64,000 nt of DNA from Xaviernesmea oryzae (GTDB taxonomy: Bacteria; Pseudomonadota; Alphaproteobacteria; Rhizobiales; Rhizobiaceae): contig NZ_FXAF01000011.1 in NCBI RefSeq assembly GCF_900177415.1, positions 558,001 through 622,000 of the forward strand, in the 5' to 3' direction. The position numbers and the translations under genes were made by a program. A model generated the notes under the pieces. That model was not told the origin of the DNA, made no database searches, and worked only from the letters and a program-made list of their open reading frames with translations. Shown piece by piece: positions 1 through 8,256 of this stretch (positions within the stretch are counted from its first letter, which is position 1; every line of letters begins with the position of its first letter).

Positions 1-268
1 GATCGCAAGGATGCGGCCGGCGCTCATTGGCAGGCTGGCAACGGCGCCCTCGCGCCTCGCTCCTTCGAAATCGCCTTTCCGCATTACGCCTCGGTCGTTG
101 CGCCGAGACCGTCTTCCGATCCCGCCGCCTTGTCTTTCTGGCCGGGATCGCTGCCGCGCGCACCGCCCGCTGGCGCCTGAGGACGGCGCGCTTCGGCGCT
201 TTCACGAATAAATGCATACCGCCCCTGACCGCCTGGAAGCGCGACGCGGGCTCAGCAGGATTAGAAAC
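1..268. other. upstream region of secDF, no supportable gene
   Basis: GC-rich stretch before the first gene. A 66-codon reading frame on the plus strand (11-211) has low-complexity Arg/Pro/Ser composition and no recognisable family, so I do not call it. In many alphaproteobacteria yajC precedes secDF, but no YajC sequence is visible here. An AGGA at 257-260 is the likely ribosome binding site of secDF. Confidence 0.4.
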
Positions 269-2809
269 ATGAGAAATTCCCCGTGGTTGGTGGCGAGCTA
301 TGCTCTCATCATCTTGATCGGCATCCTGGTGGCGTTGCCGAACGTCATCCCGCAGTCGGCGCTCGACCGTCTTCCCTCCTGGTTGCCGCATAGCCGCGTT
401 TCGCTCGGTCTCGACCTGCGCGGCGGTTCGCACCTCGTGCTGGAAGTGGATCGTGCAGATCTGATCAACGAACGCGTCCAGAGCCTGCTTCAGGATGCGC
501 GCCGCGTTCTCCGCGACAAGAACATCAACACGTCGGCGATCCGCCGCTCCGGCGATGCGATCACGGTCGCACTCCGCGATCCGGCCCAGCGCGCCGCCGC
601 CGTGACCGAGCTGCAGACGCTCGCCAATCCGGTCGGCTTCGGCACGACCGTGGGTGGCAGCGATCTTTCGATCACCACGCCCACCAACAACACGATCTCG
701 ATCGCGCAGACGGATGCAGGCATCAATTCGCATATTACCGCGGCCGTCGAGCAGAGCCTCGAGATCATCCGCCAGCGCGTCGACCAGGTGGGCGTCGCCG
801 AACCGACGATCCAGCGCGTCGGCTCCGACCGTGTCCTCGTCCAGCTCCCCGGCGAGCAGGATCCGTCGCGCCTTCGCCAGCTTCTCGGTTCGACCGCGAA
901 AATGAGCTTCCATCTGCTCGGCCAGCAGGGCCAGCCCGGCGTCACCATGCTCGCCGACGAGGGCGGCAACCAATATCCCGTGCTTGACCGGGTCGAGCTC
1001 TCCGGCGACCGGCTGACGGATGCCCGCGCCGCCTTCGACCAGCAGACCAACGAGCCGGTCGTCAACTTCCGTTTCGACAGCGCCGGCGCCAACCGCTTCG
1101 CCCAGATCACCCAGCAGAATGTCGGCCGGCCCTTCGCGATCGTGCTCGACAACAAGGTGCTGAGCGCCCCCGTCATCCGCACGCCGATCACCGGCGGCTC
1201 CGGTCAGATTTCCGGCGGCTTCACGGTCGAGGAAGCCAATACGCTTGCAGCGCTCCTGCGTGCCGGCGCCCTGCCCGCCAAGCTGACCGTCATCGAGGAA
1301 CGCACCGTCGGCGCCGATCTCGGAGCCGACGCCATCGAGATGGGCATTTTCACCGGCCTCATCGGTTTCGGCTTGGTCGTCGCCTTCATGTTCTTCCTCT
1401 ACGGCGCATGGGGCATCCTTGCCAATGTCGCGCTCCTGATCAACGTCATCCTGACCTTTGCGGGCCTGACCCTGATCGGTTCGACGCTCACGCTGCCCGG
1501 TATCGCCGGTATCGTGCTCGGCATCGGTCTTGCGGTGGATGCCAACGTTCTCATCAACGAACGCATCAAGGAGGAAACGCGAAAGGGCCGCAGCGCCTTC
1601 GCCGCGATCGATGCGGGCTTCAAGCGCGCCTATTCCACCATCGTCGACAGTAACGTAACGGCGCTTATCGCAACCGTGCTGCTCTTCTGGTTCGGTACGG
1701 GTCCGGTCCGCGGCTTCGCCGTCACGATGGGTCTCGGCATCGGGATTTCCATGTTCACGGCCGTCTCGATCGTCCGCGTGGTGATGATCTACATCGCCGC
1801 CCGGCAGAAGCTGAAGAAGATCGATATCAAGCCGCTCCTGCCGATCAACCTCATACCCGACGGTACCCAGATCCAGTTCATGAAGGGTCGCTTCATCGGT
1901 ATCGGCGTGTCGATCGTGCTGTCGCTCGCCTCGATCGTCCTCTTCATCACCCCCGGCCTGAACTACGGCGTCGATTTCCGCGGCGGCATCCAGATGGAAG
2001 TCGTCACCCAGCAGGAAGCCGATCTCGCGGCCTTCCGCTCCGGCCTCGGCGAACTCGGCATGGGCGAAGTCGCGTTGCAGGAATTCGGCGGCAACAACCG
2101 CCTCCTGGTGCGCGTCGAACGCCAGCCGGGCGGCGAAGAAGCCCAGACGGCGGCGGTCGAGAGGCTGAAGGCGGAAGTGGTTAAGATCGACCCGAGCGCC
2201 AAGGTGGAGCGTACCGAAGTCGTCGGTCCGAAGGTCAGCGGCGAGCTTGCCACCGCCGGCATCCTTGCCGTCGTGCTCGCCTCGCTCGCCATGCTCGTCT
2301 ATATCTGGGCGCGGTTCGAATGGCCCTTCGCCGTCGGCGCGATCGCGACCCTCGTCCTCGACGTGACGAAGACGATCGGCTTCTTCGCGCTGACCGGCCT
2401 CGACTTCAACCTGACCGCCATCGCGGCGCTCCTGACGCTGGTCGGCTACTCGGTCAACGACAAGGTGGTCGTCTACGACCGCATGCGCGAAAACATGCGG
2501 CTCTACAAGAAGATGCCGCTGCGGGAGCTGATCGACCGGTCGATCAACGAGACGCTTGCCCGAAGCCTCTACACGTCCTGCACGGCCTTCCTCGCCATGC
2601 TGCCGATGGCGATCTGGGGCGGCAGCGCGGTGGAAAGCTTCGCGATCCCGATGGTATTCGGCATCGTCATCGCGGCCTCCTCCTCCGTCTTCATCGCTGC
2701 GCCGATCCTGCTCTTCCTGGGCGACTGGCGTACGCGCCGGAAGGCGCATCAGGCCGAGGCTGCCGACGAAACCGTCATCGACGAGGGCGAGCGCGCCAGC
2801 CGGGCCTGA
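269..2809 (+). CDS. secDF: protein translocase SecDF (fused SecD-SecF)
   Basis: Inner-membrane RND-like subunit that uses the proton gradient to help the SecYEG channel complete protein export; here both halves are one polypeptide of 846 residues. The SecD part has an N-terminal membrane segment (about 8-28), the D1 motif GLDLRGG (47-53), a large periplasmic domain and the conserved AVDANVLINERIKEE around residue 420. The SecF part repeats the logic with YGVDFRGG near 565 and GYSVNDKVVVYDR near 724. I chose ATG 269 because AGGA lies 8 bases upstream and MRNSPWLV begins right before the first membrane helix; an in-frame ATG at 212 would add 19 polar residues without a good ribosome site. A strong terminator follows. 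Confidence 0.96.
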   Translation: MRNSPWLVASYALIILIGILVALPNVIPQSALDRLPSWLPHSRVSLGLDLRGGSHLVLEVDRADLINERVQSLLQDARRVLRDKNINTSAIRRSGDAITVALRDPAQRAAAVTELQTLANPVGFGTTVGGSDLSITTPTNNTISIAQTDAGINSHITAAVEQSLEIIRQRVDQVGVAEPTIQRVGSDRVLVQLPGEQDPSRLRQLLGSTAKMSFHLLGQQGQPGVTMLADEGGNQYPVLDRVELSGDRLTDARAAFDQQTNEPVVNFRFDSAGANRFAQITQQNVGRPFAIVLDNKVLSAPVIRTPITGGSGQISGGFTVEEANTLAALLRAGALPAKLTVIEERTVGADLGADAIEMGIFTGLIGFGLVVAFMFFLYGAWGILANVALLINVILTFAGLTLIGSTLTLPGIAGIVLGIGLAVDANVLINERIKEETRKGRSAFAAIDAGFKRAYSTIVDSNVTALIATVLLFWFGTGPVRGFAVTMGLGIGISMFTAVSIVRVVMIYIAARQKLKKIDIKPLLPINLIPDGTQIQFMKGRFIGIGVSIVLSLASIVLFITPGLNYGVDFRGGIQMEVVTQQEADLAAFRSGLGELGMGEVALQEFGGNNRLLVRVERQPGGEEAQTAAVERLKAEVVKIDPSAKVERTEVVGPKVSGELATAGILAVVLASLAMLVYIWARFEWPFAVGAIATLVLDVTKTIGFFALTGLDFNLTAIAALLTLVGYSVNDKVVVYDRMRENMRLYKKMPLRELIDRSINETLARSLYTSCTAFLAMLPMAIWGGSAVESFAIPMVFGIVIAASSSVFIAAPILLFLGDWRTRRKAHQAEAADETVIDEGERASRA

Positions 2810-2834
2810 TCGCCGATACCCCAAGATTCCGGAA

Positions 2835-2863
2835 GGGCGGACGGAAAGTCCGCCCTTTTGTTT
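2835..2863 (+). terminator. rho-independent terminator after secDF
   Basis: Perfect 8-bp stem GGGCGGAC (2835-2842) with GTCCGCCC (2848-2855), loop GGAAA, followed by TTTTGTTT. It lies 25 bases after the secDF stop and separates it from the next gene. Confidence 0.9.
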
Positions 2864-2883
2864 CGCCTCGCCCAGGTCCAGCC

Positions 2884-3321
2884 ATGCTCGATTTCGCCGC
2901 CTATGCGGGGCTCTTTTCCGCAGCCTTCATCGCCGCGACGATTTTCCCGATGCAATCGGAGGCGATCCTTGTCGGCCTGATCCTCACCGGAAAATATTCG
3001 CTCGCCGGATTGCTTCTGGTCGCCACGGTGGGAAACACGCTGGGCGCCGCCGTCAACTGGTTCATCGGCCGCGGCATCGAACGGTTCCGCGACAGGCGCT
3101 GGTTTCCGGTGACACCGGAAAAGCTCGAAAAGGCCCAGGTCTGGTACCAGAAATACGGGAAATGGTCCCTGCTATTGAGCTGGCTGCCGATCGGCGGCGA
3201 CGGCGTCACTGTGGCGGCCGGCGTTCTCAGGGAGCCGCTGCCGACCTTCCTCGTTCTCGTCTTCATCGGCAAGGGAATACGTTATCTGGTGCTGGCCGCC
3301 GCCACGCTCAGTCTGTTCTGA
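2884..3321 (+). CDS. YqaA-like small membrane protein (VTT/SNARE-associated fold)
   Basis: 145-residue membrane protein resembling the YqaA branch of the DedA/VTT family. Hydrophobic segments occur near residues 5-35, 40-60 and 105-143, with the family pattern of a glycine-containing loop (GNTLGAAVNWFIGR) and a second one (SWLPIGGDGVTVAAG). Members are thought to act in membrane lipid or ion homeostasis, but the reaction of this branch is not established. It starts at ATG 2884 just after the secDF terminator. Its 3' end overlaps the convergent TetR gene by 14 bases, so there is no terminator between them. Confidence 0.75.
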   Translation: MLDFAAYAGLFSAAFIAATIFPMQSEAILVGLILTGKYSLAGLLLVATVGNTLGAAVNWFIGRGIERFRDRRWFPVTPEKLEKAQVWYQKYGKWSLLLSWLPIGGDGVTVAAGVLREPLPTFLVLVFIGKGIRYLVLAAATLSLF

Positions 3322-3943
3322 TGCCGCTGCCTTCGCCGCCGAAATCGCCGAGCGTCTTCCAGAAATCGGCAAAGAAACGGTGTGCGAAGGTTTCGAGCGA
3401 GACGCCCGGCGGCTGCTCGGCCCAGCGCTCGCCGCCCACCCGCAAGGCACCCATCACGACCGCCGCCAGAAGCCGCATGCGCTCCCGCTCCTCGTCGCTG
3501 CGGCTGCGGGCCTTCAGCGCCTCGGTGAGCTTCGCTTCCAGCTTGGCGTATTTGAGCTGGTCCCTGGCCCTCAGCGCCGGCGTACACCGGATCAGCTCGC
3601 CGAGCTTCAGTGCCCTTTCGTCGGCGGCCGACACGACGGCGCTCACCAACCCGTACTGCACCGCCTGGACCGCCGGCTCGTCGGCCGGCCGCGAGGCTAT
3701 CGCCTCCATCATCCGATCCGCAAACCCGTCCTGCCAGGCAAAGACGACGTCTTCCTTGGAAGGGAAATAATCGAAGAAGCTGCGCTTGGAGACATCCGCT
3801 CGTGCGGCGATGTCCTCGATCGTCGTCGCGTCGAACCCCCGTTCGAGGAACAGCCCCATCGCCGCCTGTTCGATGCGCTCGCGGGTCTGCCGGCGTTTTC
3901 GTTCGCGCCTGCCCTCGGTCTCCGTAATTCGTGCTTTCGTCAT
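3308..3943 (-). CDS. TetR/AcrR family transcriptional regulator
   Basis: 211 residues. A basic N-terminal arm (RRERKRRQTRERIEQAA) leads into a TetR-type helix-turn-helix around residues 17-65, with TTIEDIAARADVSKRSFFDYFPSKE as the recognition part. The C-terminal half is the variable ligand-binding and dimerisation domain. It is downstream of pmtA on the same strand with a 15-base gap, so the two are probably cotranscribed. The ligand and target cannot be deduced. The 3' end overlaps the convergent membrane-protein gene. Confidence 0.85.
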   Translation of the reverse strand: MTKARITETEGRRERKRRQTRERIEQAAMGLFLERGFDATTIEDIAARADVSKRSFFDYFPSKEDVVFAWQDGFADRMMEAIASRPADEPAVQAVQYGLVSAVVSAADERALKLGELIRCTPALRARDQLKYAKLEAKLTEALKARSRSDEERERMRLLAAVVMGALRVGGERWAEQPPGVSLETFAHRFFADFWKTLGDFGGEGSGIRTD

Positions 3944-3958
3944 TCCACCCGTGTTCGC

Positions 3959-4624
3959 TCACTCACCCGTCTGGCCGGCATCCGGAATCGGGCCCGCCTC
4001 CGCTCCGCCGCCATATTTGGGACGCTCGCGTGTCAGGTCGAGCGGTTTGCGGCGGGAAATCCTGTAGACGGCGGCCGGCGGAATATTGCGCACCGTGTGA
4101 CCGATATGCGTTGCCTTGAGGCCGAGCCGGTCGAGGATCGGCCGCGGCACCGGGCAGCGCGGCCCGTAGGTGAACTGGTAGAAGGCGCCGCCCGGGCGAA
4201 TATAGGTGAAGGCGCCGCCGAGGATCGCGGTTATCTTGCGCGGCGACATGGAAAGCAGCGGCAGACCGCTGATCACCGCCCCCACCGGTTCGCCCTCGAA
4301 GAGATCGGCATGGCCGAGCTTCGCGGCATCCATCTGCAGCACCCGCGCCTGCGGGAAACGCCGCTGAAGGCCGGGGACGAATTCCGCGCCGTATTCGATC
4401 AGCGTCAGATCGGATTCGGCAATGCCGCGGGCAAGCAATGCGCGGGTGAAGACGCCTGTCCCCGGCCCGAGCTCGATGATCGGCCCGTCGACCGGGGCGA
4501 TCTCCTGGGTCATGAGACGCGCAAGGGAATCGCCGGAGGGGGCGACGGCGGCAACACGCAGGGGATTGCTGATCCAGGAACGGAAGAAATGCAAGAAATC
4601 GGAGAAGGCGGCGTCGGCTGTCAT
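3959..4624 (-). CDS. pmtA: phospholipid N-methyltransferase PmtA
   Basis: SAM-dependent methyltransferase of the soluble or membrane-associated rhizobial PmtA type, which converts phosphatidylethanolamine to phosphatidylcholine by successive methylations. The SAM-binding motif IIELGPGTGVF is near residues 48-58, followed by an acidic motif (LTLIEYG) and the GPVGAVISGLP-like post-motif region (GEPVGAVISGLP). Its 221 residues are slightly longer than the roughly 200 typical of the family, and the last 30 residues are polar and probably disordered. ATG 4624 gives the usual MTADAAFSDFLHFF start; an upstream in-frame start at 4708 would add a Cys-rich unsupported extension. Confidence 0.88.
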   Translation of the reverse strand: MTADAAFSDFLHFFRSWISNPLRVAAVAPSGDSLARLMTQEIAPVDGPIIELGPGTGVFTRALLARGIAESDLTLIEYGAEFVPGLQRRFPQARVLQMDAAKLGHADLFEGEPVGAVISGLPLLSMSPRKITAILGGAFTYIRPGGAFYQFTYGPRCPVPRPILDRLGLKATHIGHTVRNIPPAAVYRISRRKPLDLTRERPKYGGGAEAGPIPDAGQTGE

Positions 4625-4786
4625 GGTCAGAGACTCACCATTTTGAAAATGCGATCGAGTATTCCGCCGAGCTTGACAGCCTGCGTGGCAATTCCAAGGC
4701 ATAAACAACCTCCGTTTTGAAAAATGGCCCGCCTGGGTGCAATATTTTGCCGGCGCAGCAGCAATGAGGCTGTACTTAGTGAATTA

Positions 4787-4801
4787 TTGCATCGAGTGCA
4801 A
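4787..4801. promoter_or_regulatory. inverted repeat in the pmtA/permease intergenic region
   Basis: TTGCA, 5-base spacer, TGCAA. It lies in the 309-base gap (4625-4933) between the divergent pmtA and amino-acid permease genes. The gap otherwise holds AT-richer sequence and the permease ribosome site AGGAGGAG at 4922-4929. The repeat is short and may be chance. Confidence 0.25.
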
Positions 4802-4933
4802 CATTATCACGAAAATGTGCCTCCGAAGACAGCCGCTGCAGCAATCAGGCATCATCATCTTTGTCGAGGGAACTCCCGGCCTCTGTTTTCATTGAAGGAA
4901 TTGCGGGGCGAAAATCATTTCAGGAGGAGTCTG

Positions 4934-6295
4934 ATGAAAGAACCGGTCGCGGAACTGGGCGAACAGGAGACGGAACTCAACCGGGTCATGGGACCGGGCC
5001 TGCTGCTCCTCTTCATCGTGGGCGATATTCTCGGCACGGGCATCTACGCCCTGACCGGTCAGGTGGCCGCGCAGGTGGGCGGCGTCGTGTGGCTACCCTT
5101 CTTCATCGCCTTCGTCGTGGCGCTGCTGACCGCCTGCAGCTATCTCGAACTCGTCACCAAATATCCCCGCGCCGCAGGTGCCGCCCTCTATACGCACAAG
5201 GCCTTCGGCATCCACTTCGTCACCTTCCTGGTGGCCTTCGCGATCATGTCGTCGGGGATCACCTCGGCGGCCACGGCGTCGCGCGCCTTCGCCGCCAATT
5301 TCGCGACCTCGCTCGGCATGGACGTCGGCACCTGGGGCGTGCCCTTGCTTGCCATCGGCTTCATCGTGCTGGTCGGCGCGATCAATTTCCGCGGCGTCGG
5401 CGAGAGCGTGAAGATGAACGTGCTGCTGACCGTCGTTGAGCTGACCGGTCTCTTGATCATCATCGGCATCGGCTTTTGGGCGATCGCCGGCGGCCAGGGC
5501 GACGTATCACGCGCCTGGACCTTTGCGACGCCGGAAGGGAGCGGCGTATTCTGGCCGGTGATTGCGGCCACCACGCTCGCCTTCTTCGCCATGGTCGGCT
5601 TCGAGGATTCGGTCAACATGGCCGAGGAATCCAAGGAACCGAGCCGCATGTTTCCGAAAGTGCTGCTGACGGGTCTTGCGATTACCGGGGTGATCTACGT
5701 GCTGGTGGCGATCTCCGCCATCACGCTTGTACCGGCCAACGAGCTCGGCGAGGGCGAAACGCCGCTGCTCAAGGTGATCCAGGCCGGAGCGCCGGGCTTC
5801 CCGATCGGCATCTTCGCCGTCATCACCATGTTCGCGGTCGCCAATTCGGCGCTGATCAACATGATGATGGCGAGCCGGCTGATCTACGGGATGAGCCGCG
5901 AAGGCGTTCTGCCGGGAGCTCTCGGCAAAGTGCATGCGAGCCGCCGCACGCCCCATGTGGCGATCTTCTTCACGTCGCTGCTCGCGGTCGCCCTCATCCT
6001 GTTTGCCGGCGGGGTACCGGCCCTCGGCGGCACGACGGCGCTTCTCCTGCTCTGCGTCTTCACGATCGTCAACATCGCGGTGCTGGTACTTCGCAAGGAC
6101 AGGGTCGAGCACAGGCATTTCCGCACGCCGACCGTTTTGCCGGTGCTGGGCGCCATCTCCTGCGCCTTCCTCGCCGGTCCCTGGACCGGCCGCGATCCGA
6201 TCCAGTACGTGATCGCCGCCTGCCTCATCGGCCTCGGCGTCGTACTCTGGTTCGCGACGATCGGCATCATGCGCGCAGCAAACCAGACGGCTTGA
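4934..6295 (+). CDS. APC-family amino acid permease
   Basis: 453-residue polytopic inner-membrane transporter. The N-terminal substrate/ion-site helix carries GDILGTGIYAL (about 29-39), typical of the amino acid-polyamine-organocation superfamily, and about twelve hydrophobic segments follow. FEDSVNMAEESKEPSRMFP in the middle matches the conserved loop after TM6 of cationic-amino-acid-transporter-like members. The substrate cannot be assigned. ATG 4934 is preceded by a very strong AGGAGGAG (4922-4929); reading upstream to 4724 would add a polar region that looks untranslated. The HAD gene converges on it with a 4-base gap. Confidence 0.88.
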   Translation: MKEPVAELGEQETELNRVMGPGLLLLFIVGDILGTGIYALTGQVAAQVGGVVWLPFFIAFVVALLTACSYLELVTKYPRAAGAALYTHKAFGIHFVTFLVAFAIMSSGITSAATASRAFAANFATSLGMDVGTWGVPLLAIGFIVLVGAINFRGVGESVKMNVLLTVVELTGLLIIIGIGFWAIAGGQGDVSRAWTFATPEGSGVFWPVIAATTLAFFAMVGFEDSVNMAEESKEPSRMFPKVLLTGLAITGVIYVLVAISAITLVPANELGEGETPLLKVIQAGAPGFPIGIFAVITMFAVANSALINMMMASRLIYGMSREGVLPGALGKVHASRRTPHVAIFFTSLLAVALILFAGGVPALGGTTALLLLCVFTIVNIAVLVLRKDRVEHRHFRTPTVLPVLGAISCAFLAGPWTGRDPIQYVIAACLIGLGVVLWFATIGIMRAANQTA

Positions 6296-6299
6296 GCAA

Positions 6300-6980
6300 T
6301 CAGGCCTTGAGGCGAACCGACAGCCGTCCGTCTTCGGAGATATGCGGCATGACGTCGAGATAGCCGGGTATCCTCGGATGCCCGGTTTCGATCGGATGGG
6401 AATGGGTCGCGGTGATCACCATCACGTCCGCCCCGGCCGCCTCGCCCGCCTGAATGCCGGCGAGCACGTCCTCGAAGACCAGCACGTCCGACGGGCTGAC
6501 GCCGAGCCTTTCGGAGCCCAGGATATAGCCTTGCGGATTGGGCTTTCCGACGGTGACGTCTTCGGCCGTCACCATGTAGCGGGGCTCGGGAATGCCCGCG
6601 GCGCCGAGCCGGCGTTTCGCCAGTTCGATCGGCGAGGACGTGACGATCGCCCAGCGCTCCGGCGGAAGCGCGGAGAGGAACTCCACCGCGCCCGGGATCG
6701 GCACGACGCCGTCCACATCCTCGATCTCGCCGCGCAGGACGAGTTCCGCTTCGGCCACCGGATCGATCCCCGGCAGGTTCAATCCACTGATCGTGTCGAT
6801 GCCGCGCTTGCCGTGCATGGTCGGCAGGAATTTTTCCACGTCGAGCCCCATCGCGGCGGCCCAGCGGCCCCAGACCCTTTCGGCGGCGGCGATCGAGTTC
6901 AGGATCGTTCCGTCCATGTCGAACAGGAAGGCGGCATAGGTCTTTTCGGGAAGAGAAAGTGCGGTGGCGCGGGAGGGCAT
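6300..6980 (-). CDS. HAD-family sugar-phosphate-type phosphatase
   Basis: 226-residue haloacid-dehalogenase-superfamily hydrolase. Motif I is FDMDGTILNS (Asp21 nucleophile, Asp23 acid/base), motif II is the TSS in AIVTSS, the motif III lysine is in VGKPNPQG, and motif IV is VFEDVLAGIQAG. The small alpha-helical cap after motif I places it with the beta-phosphoglucomutase/glycerol-3-phosphatase-like subgroup, acting on small phosphorylated metabolites in the cytoplasm. ATG 6980 has AAGGA about 8 bases upstream, so the longer reading frame to 7094 is not used. No operon partner is evident. Confidence 0.85.
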   Translation of the reverse strand: MPSRATALSLPEKTYAAFLFDMDGTILNSIAAAERVWGRWAAAMGLDVEKFLPTMHGKRGIDTISGLNLPGIDPVAEAELVLRGEIEDVDGVVPIPGAVEFLSALPPERWAIVTSSPIELAKRRLGAAGIPEPRYMVTAEDVTVGKPNPQGYILGSERLGVSPSDVLVFEDVLAGIQAGEAAGADVMVITATHSHPIETGHPRIPGYLDVMPHISEDGRLSVRLKA

Positions 6981-7114
6981 GGAAAATTCCTTTGTCGTCG
7001 GGCTCCGACGCGGAAAATCGGTCGGAAAAACTGCGTCTCTCCGAGTAATTGCTGTAGCGTTGAAAGGCAAATCCCCGCACATGGATTGGCTCATCGAAGC
7101 CCGCGCTGGCGCAG

Positions 7115-7261
7115 CTATTTAAATCGCGAATGCATGAACTGCGAAACGGCAACGCCGATCGCGATGCCGACCGCAATGCCGATTCCGATATTGTCGAAGA
7201 TGGCTGTACCGAGCACCGTACCAAGCCCGACGCCCACGGCTATTCCCGTCGCTATGGTCAT
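7115..7261 (-). CDS. small glycine-zipper membrane protein
   Basis: 48 residues made of two hydrophobic segments rich in GxxxG and GIxIGVAIG repeats, ending in the basic tail HSRFK. Similar tiny glycine-zipper proteins are widespread in rhizobia, with no known function. The start MTIATGIAVG at 7261 gives a compact protein; a start at 7354 would add a polar extension. It lies divergent to the SDR gene. It could be a membrane-associating or pore-like peptide, but nothing in the sequence decides this. Confidence 0.55.
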   Translation of the reverse strand: MTIATGIAVGVGLGTVLGTAIFDNIGIGIAVGIAIGVAVSQFMHSRFK

Positions 7262-7365
7262 GGCCTGATGATGACGCCAACCGATGGCGAGACTTTGGCA
7301 GGCATTCTTGTGTTCGTGTATCGACGCGGTAGAAATGGCGACCGACGCCAACAAGGGAGGTGGTC

Positions 7366-8136
7366 TTGGCCGAAGTCTCTGCTCGTCATACGGATCTTGC
7401 CGATCGCGGCGTGCTGATCACCGGCGGCGGATCGGGCATTGGTGCAGCGCTTGTGGAAGGCTTTGCCGCGCAAGGCGCCAGGGTCGCCTTCATCGACATT
7501 GCCGATGATGCCAGCCGCGGTCTTGCGGCACGCGTTTCGGAAAAAGCCTGCCATCCCGTTCATTACCTGAAAGCCGATCTCAGCGATGTCGCCGCGGCGA
7601 AAGCGGCGGTCGATCGCGCAGCCGAGATACTCGGTTCGTTGTCCGTGCTGGTCAACAATGCCGGCTGGGACGACCGGCACGATCTGGAGGCCGTGACGGA
7701 GGAGTATTGGGACCAATCCCAGGCGATCAACCTGAAACAGATGTTCTTCGTCTCGCAGGCCGCCGTCCCGCATCTGCGCAAGACCGGCGGTGGCGCGATC
7801 GTCAATTTCTCTTCGATCGCCTATCTGCTCAACATGGGGGAAATGCCCGCCTACACGACCGCCAAGGCCGGCATCGTCGGATTGACCAAAAGCCTCGCGG
7901 GAAAGCTCGGGCCGGAAAACATCCGCGTCAACGCCATCCTGCCCGGCATGATCGTCACCGAACGCCAGAAGACGTTGTGGCTGAAGGAAGAGGATATCGC
8001 AGCGATGATCGCCCGTCAGTGCCTGAAGCGGGTGCTGGTGGCCGAGGACCTTGTCGGCCCCTGTCTGTTCCTCGCCTCGAACGCCTCCGCCGCCATGACG
8101 GCCCAGACGGTCGTCATAGACGGCGGAGCGCTCTAA
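7366..8136 (+). CDS. SDR-family NAD(P)-dependent oxidoreductase
   Basis: Classical short-chain dehydrogenase, 256 residues. It has the cofactor motif TGGGSGIG (19-26), the NNAG motif near 97, an active-site Ser in NFSSIAYL and the catalytic YTTAK (Tyr about 163). The C-terminal GPCLFLASNAS and VIDGGAL are typical of the FabG/2,3-butanediol dehydrogenase branch. The start is probably TTG 7366: a strong AAGGGAGG ends at 7360, five bases before it, and overlaps the alternative GTG at 7360. The substrate is unknown and there is no operon partner. Confidence 0.88.
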   Translation: MAEVSARHTDLADRGVLITGGGSGIGAALVEGFAAQGARVAFIDIADDASRGLAARVSEKACHPVHYLKADLSDVAAAKAAVDRAAEILGSLSVLVNNAGWDDRHDLEAVTEEYWDQSQAINLKQMFFVSQAAVPHLRKTGGGAIVNFSSIAYLLNMGEMPAYTTAKAGIVGLTKSLAGKLGPENIRVNAILPGMIVTERQKTLWLKEEDIAAMIARQCLKRVLVAEDLVGPCLFLASNASAAMTAQTVVIDGGAL

Positions 8137-8137
8137 A

Positions 8138-8181
8138 GCAATTCCAGGAAAAGTGTGTAGCGGTTTTCCGTCCGGAATTGC
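8138..8181. repeat. dispersed palindromic intergenic element
   Basis: Nested inverted repeat right after the SDR stop codon. The outer arms are GCAATTCC (8138-8145) and GGAATTGC (8174-8181), and the inner arms are GGAAAA (8147-8152) and TTTTCC (8164-8169). From memory this core, followed by GTAAAACAAAG, closely resembles a short palindromic element scattered through rhizobial intergenic regions. It can fold as an RNA hairpin or cruciform and could serve as a 3' end stabiliser or terminator. No second copy was found in the window. Confidence 0.6.
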
Positions 8182-8256
8182 GTAAAACAAAGCGACGGAA
8201 ACGGAGTTGCCGCGCGGGTCCCCGGTGGAAAGAACCCGCGCGGCCTGGAGGCCAGC

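Noticed and set aside
11..211. Short plus-strand frame before secDF as a possible YajC
   Set aside because: Low-complexity Arg/Pro/Ser sequence without the single membrane helix of YajC.
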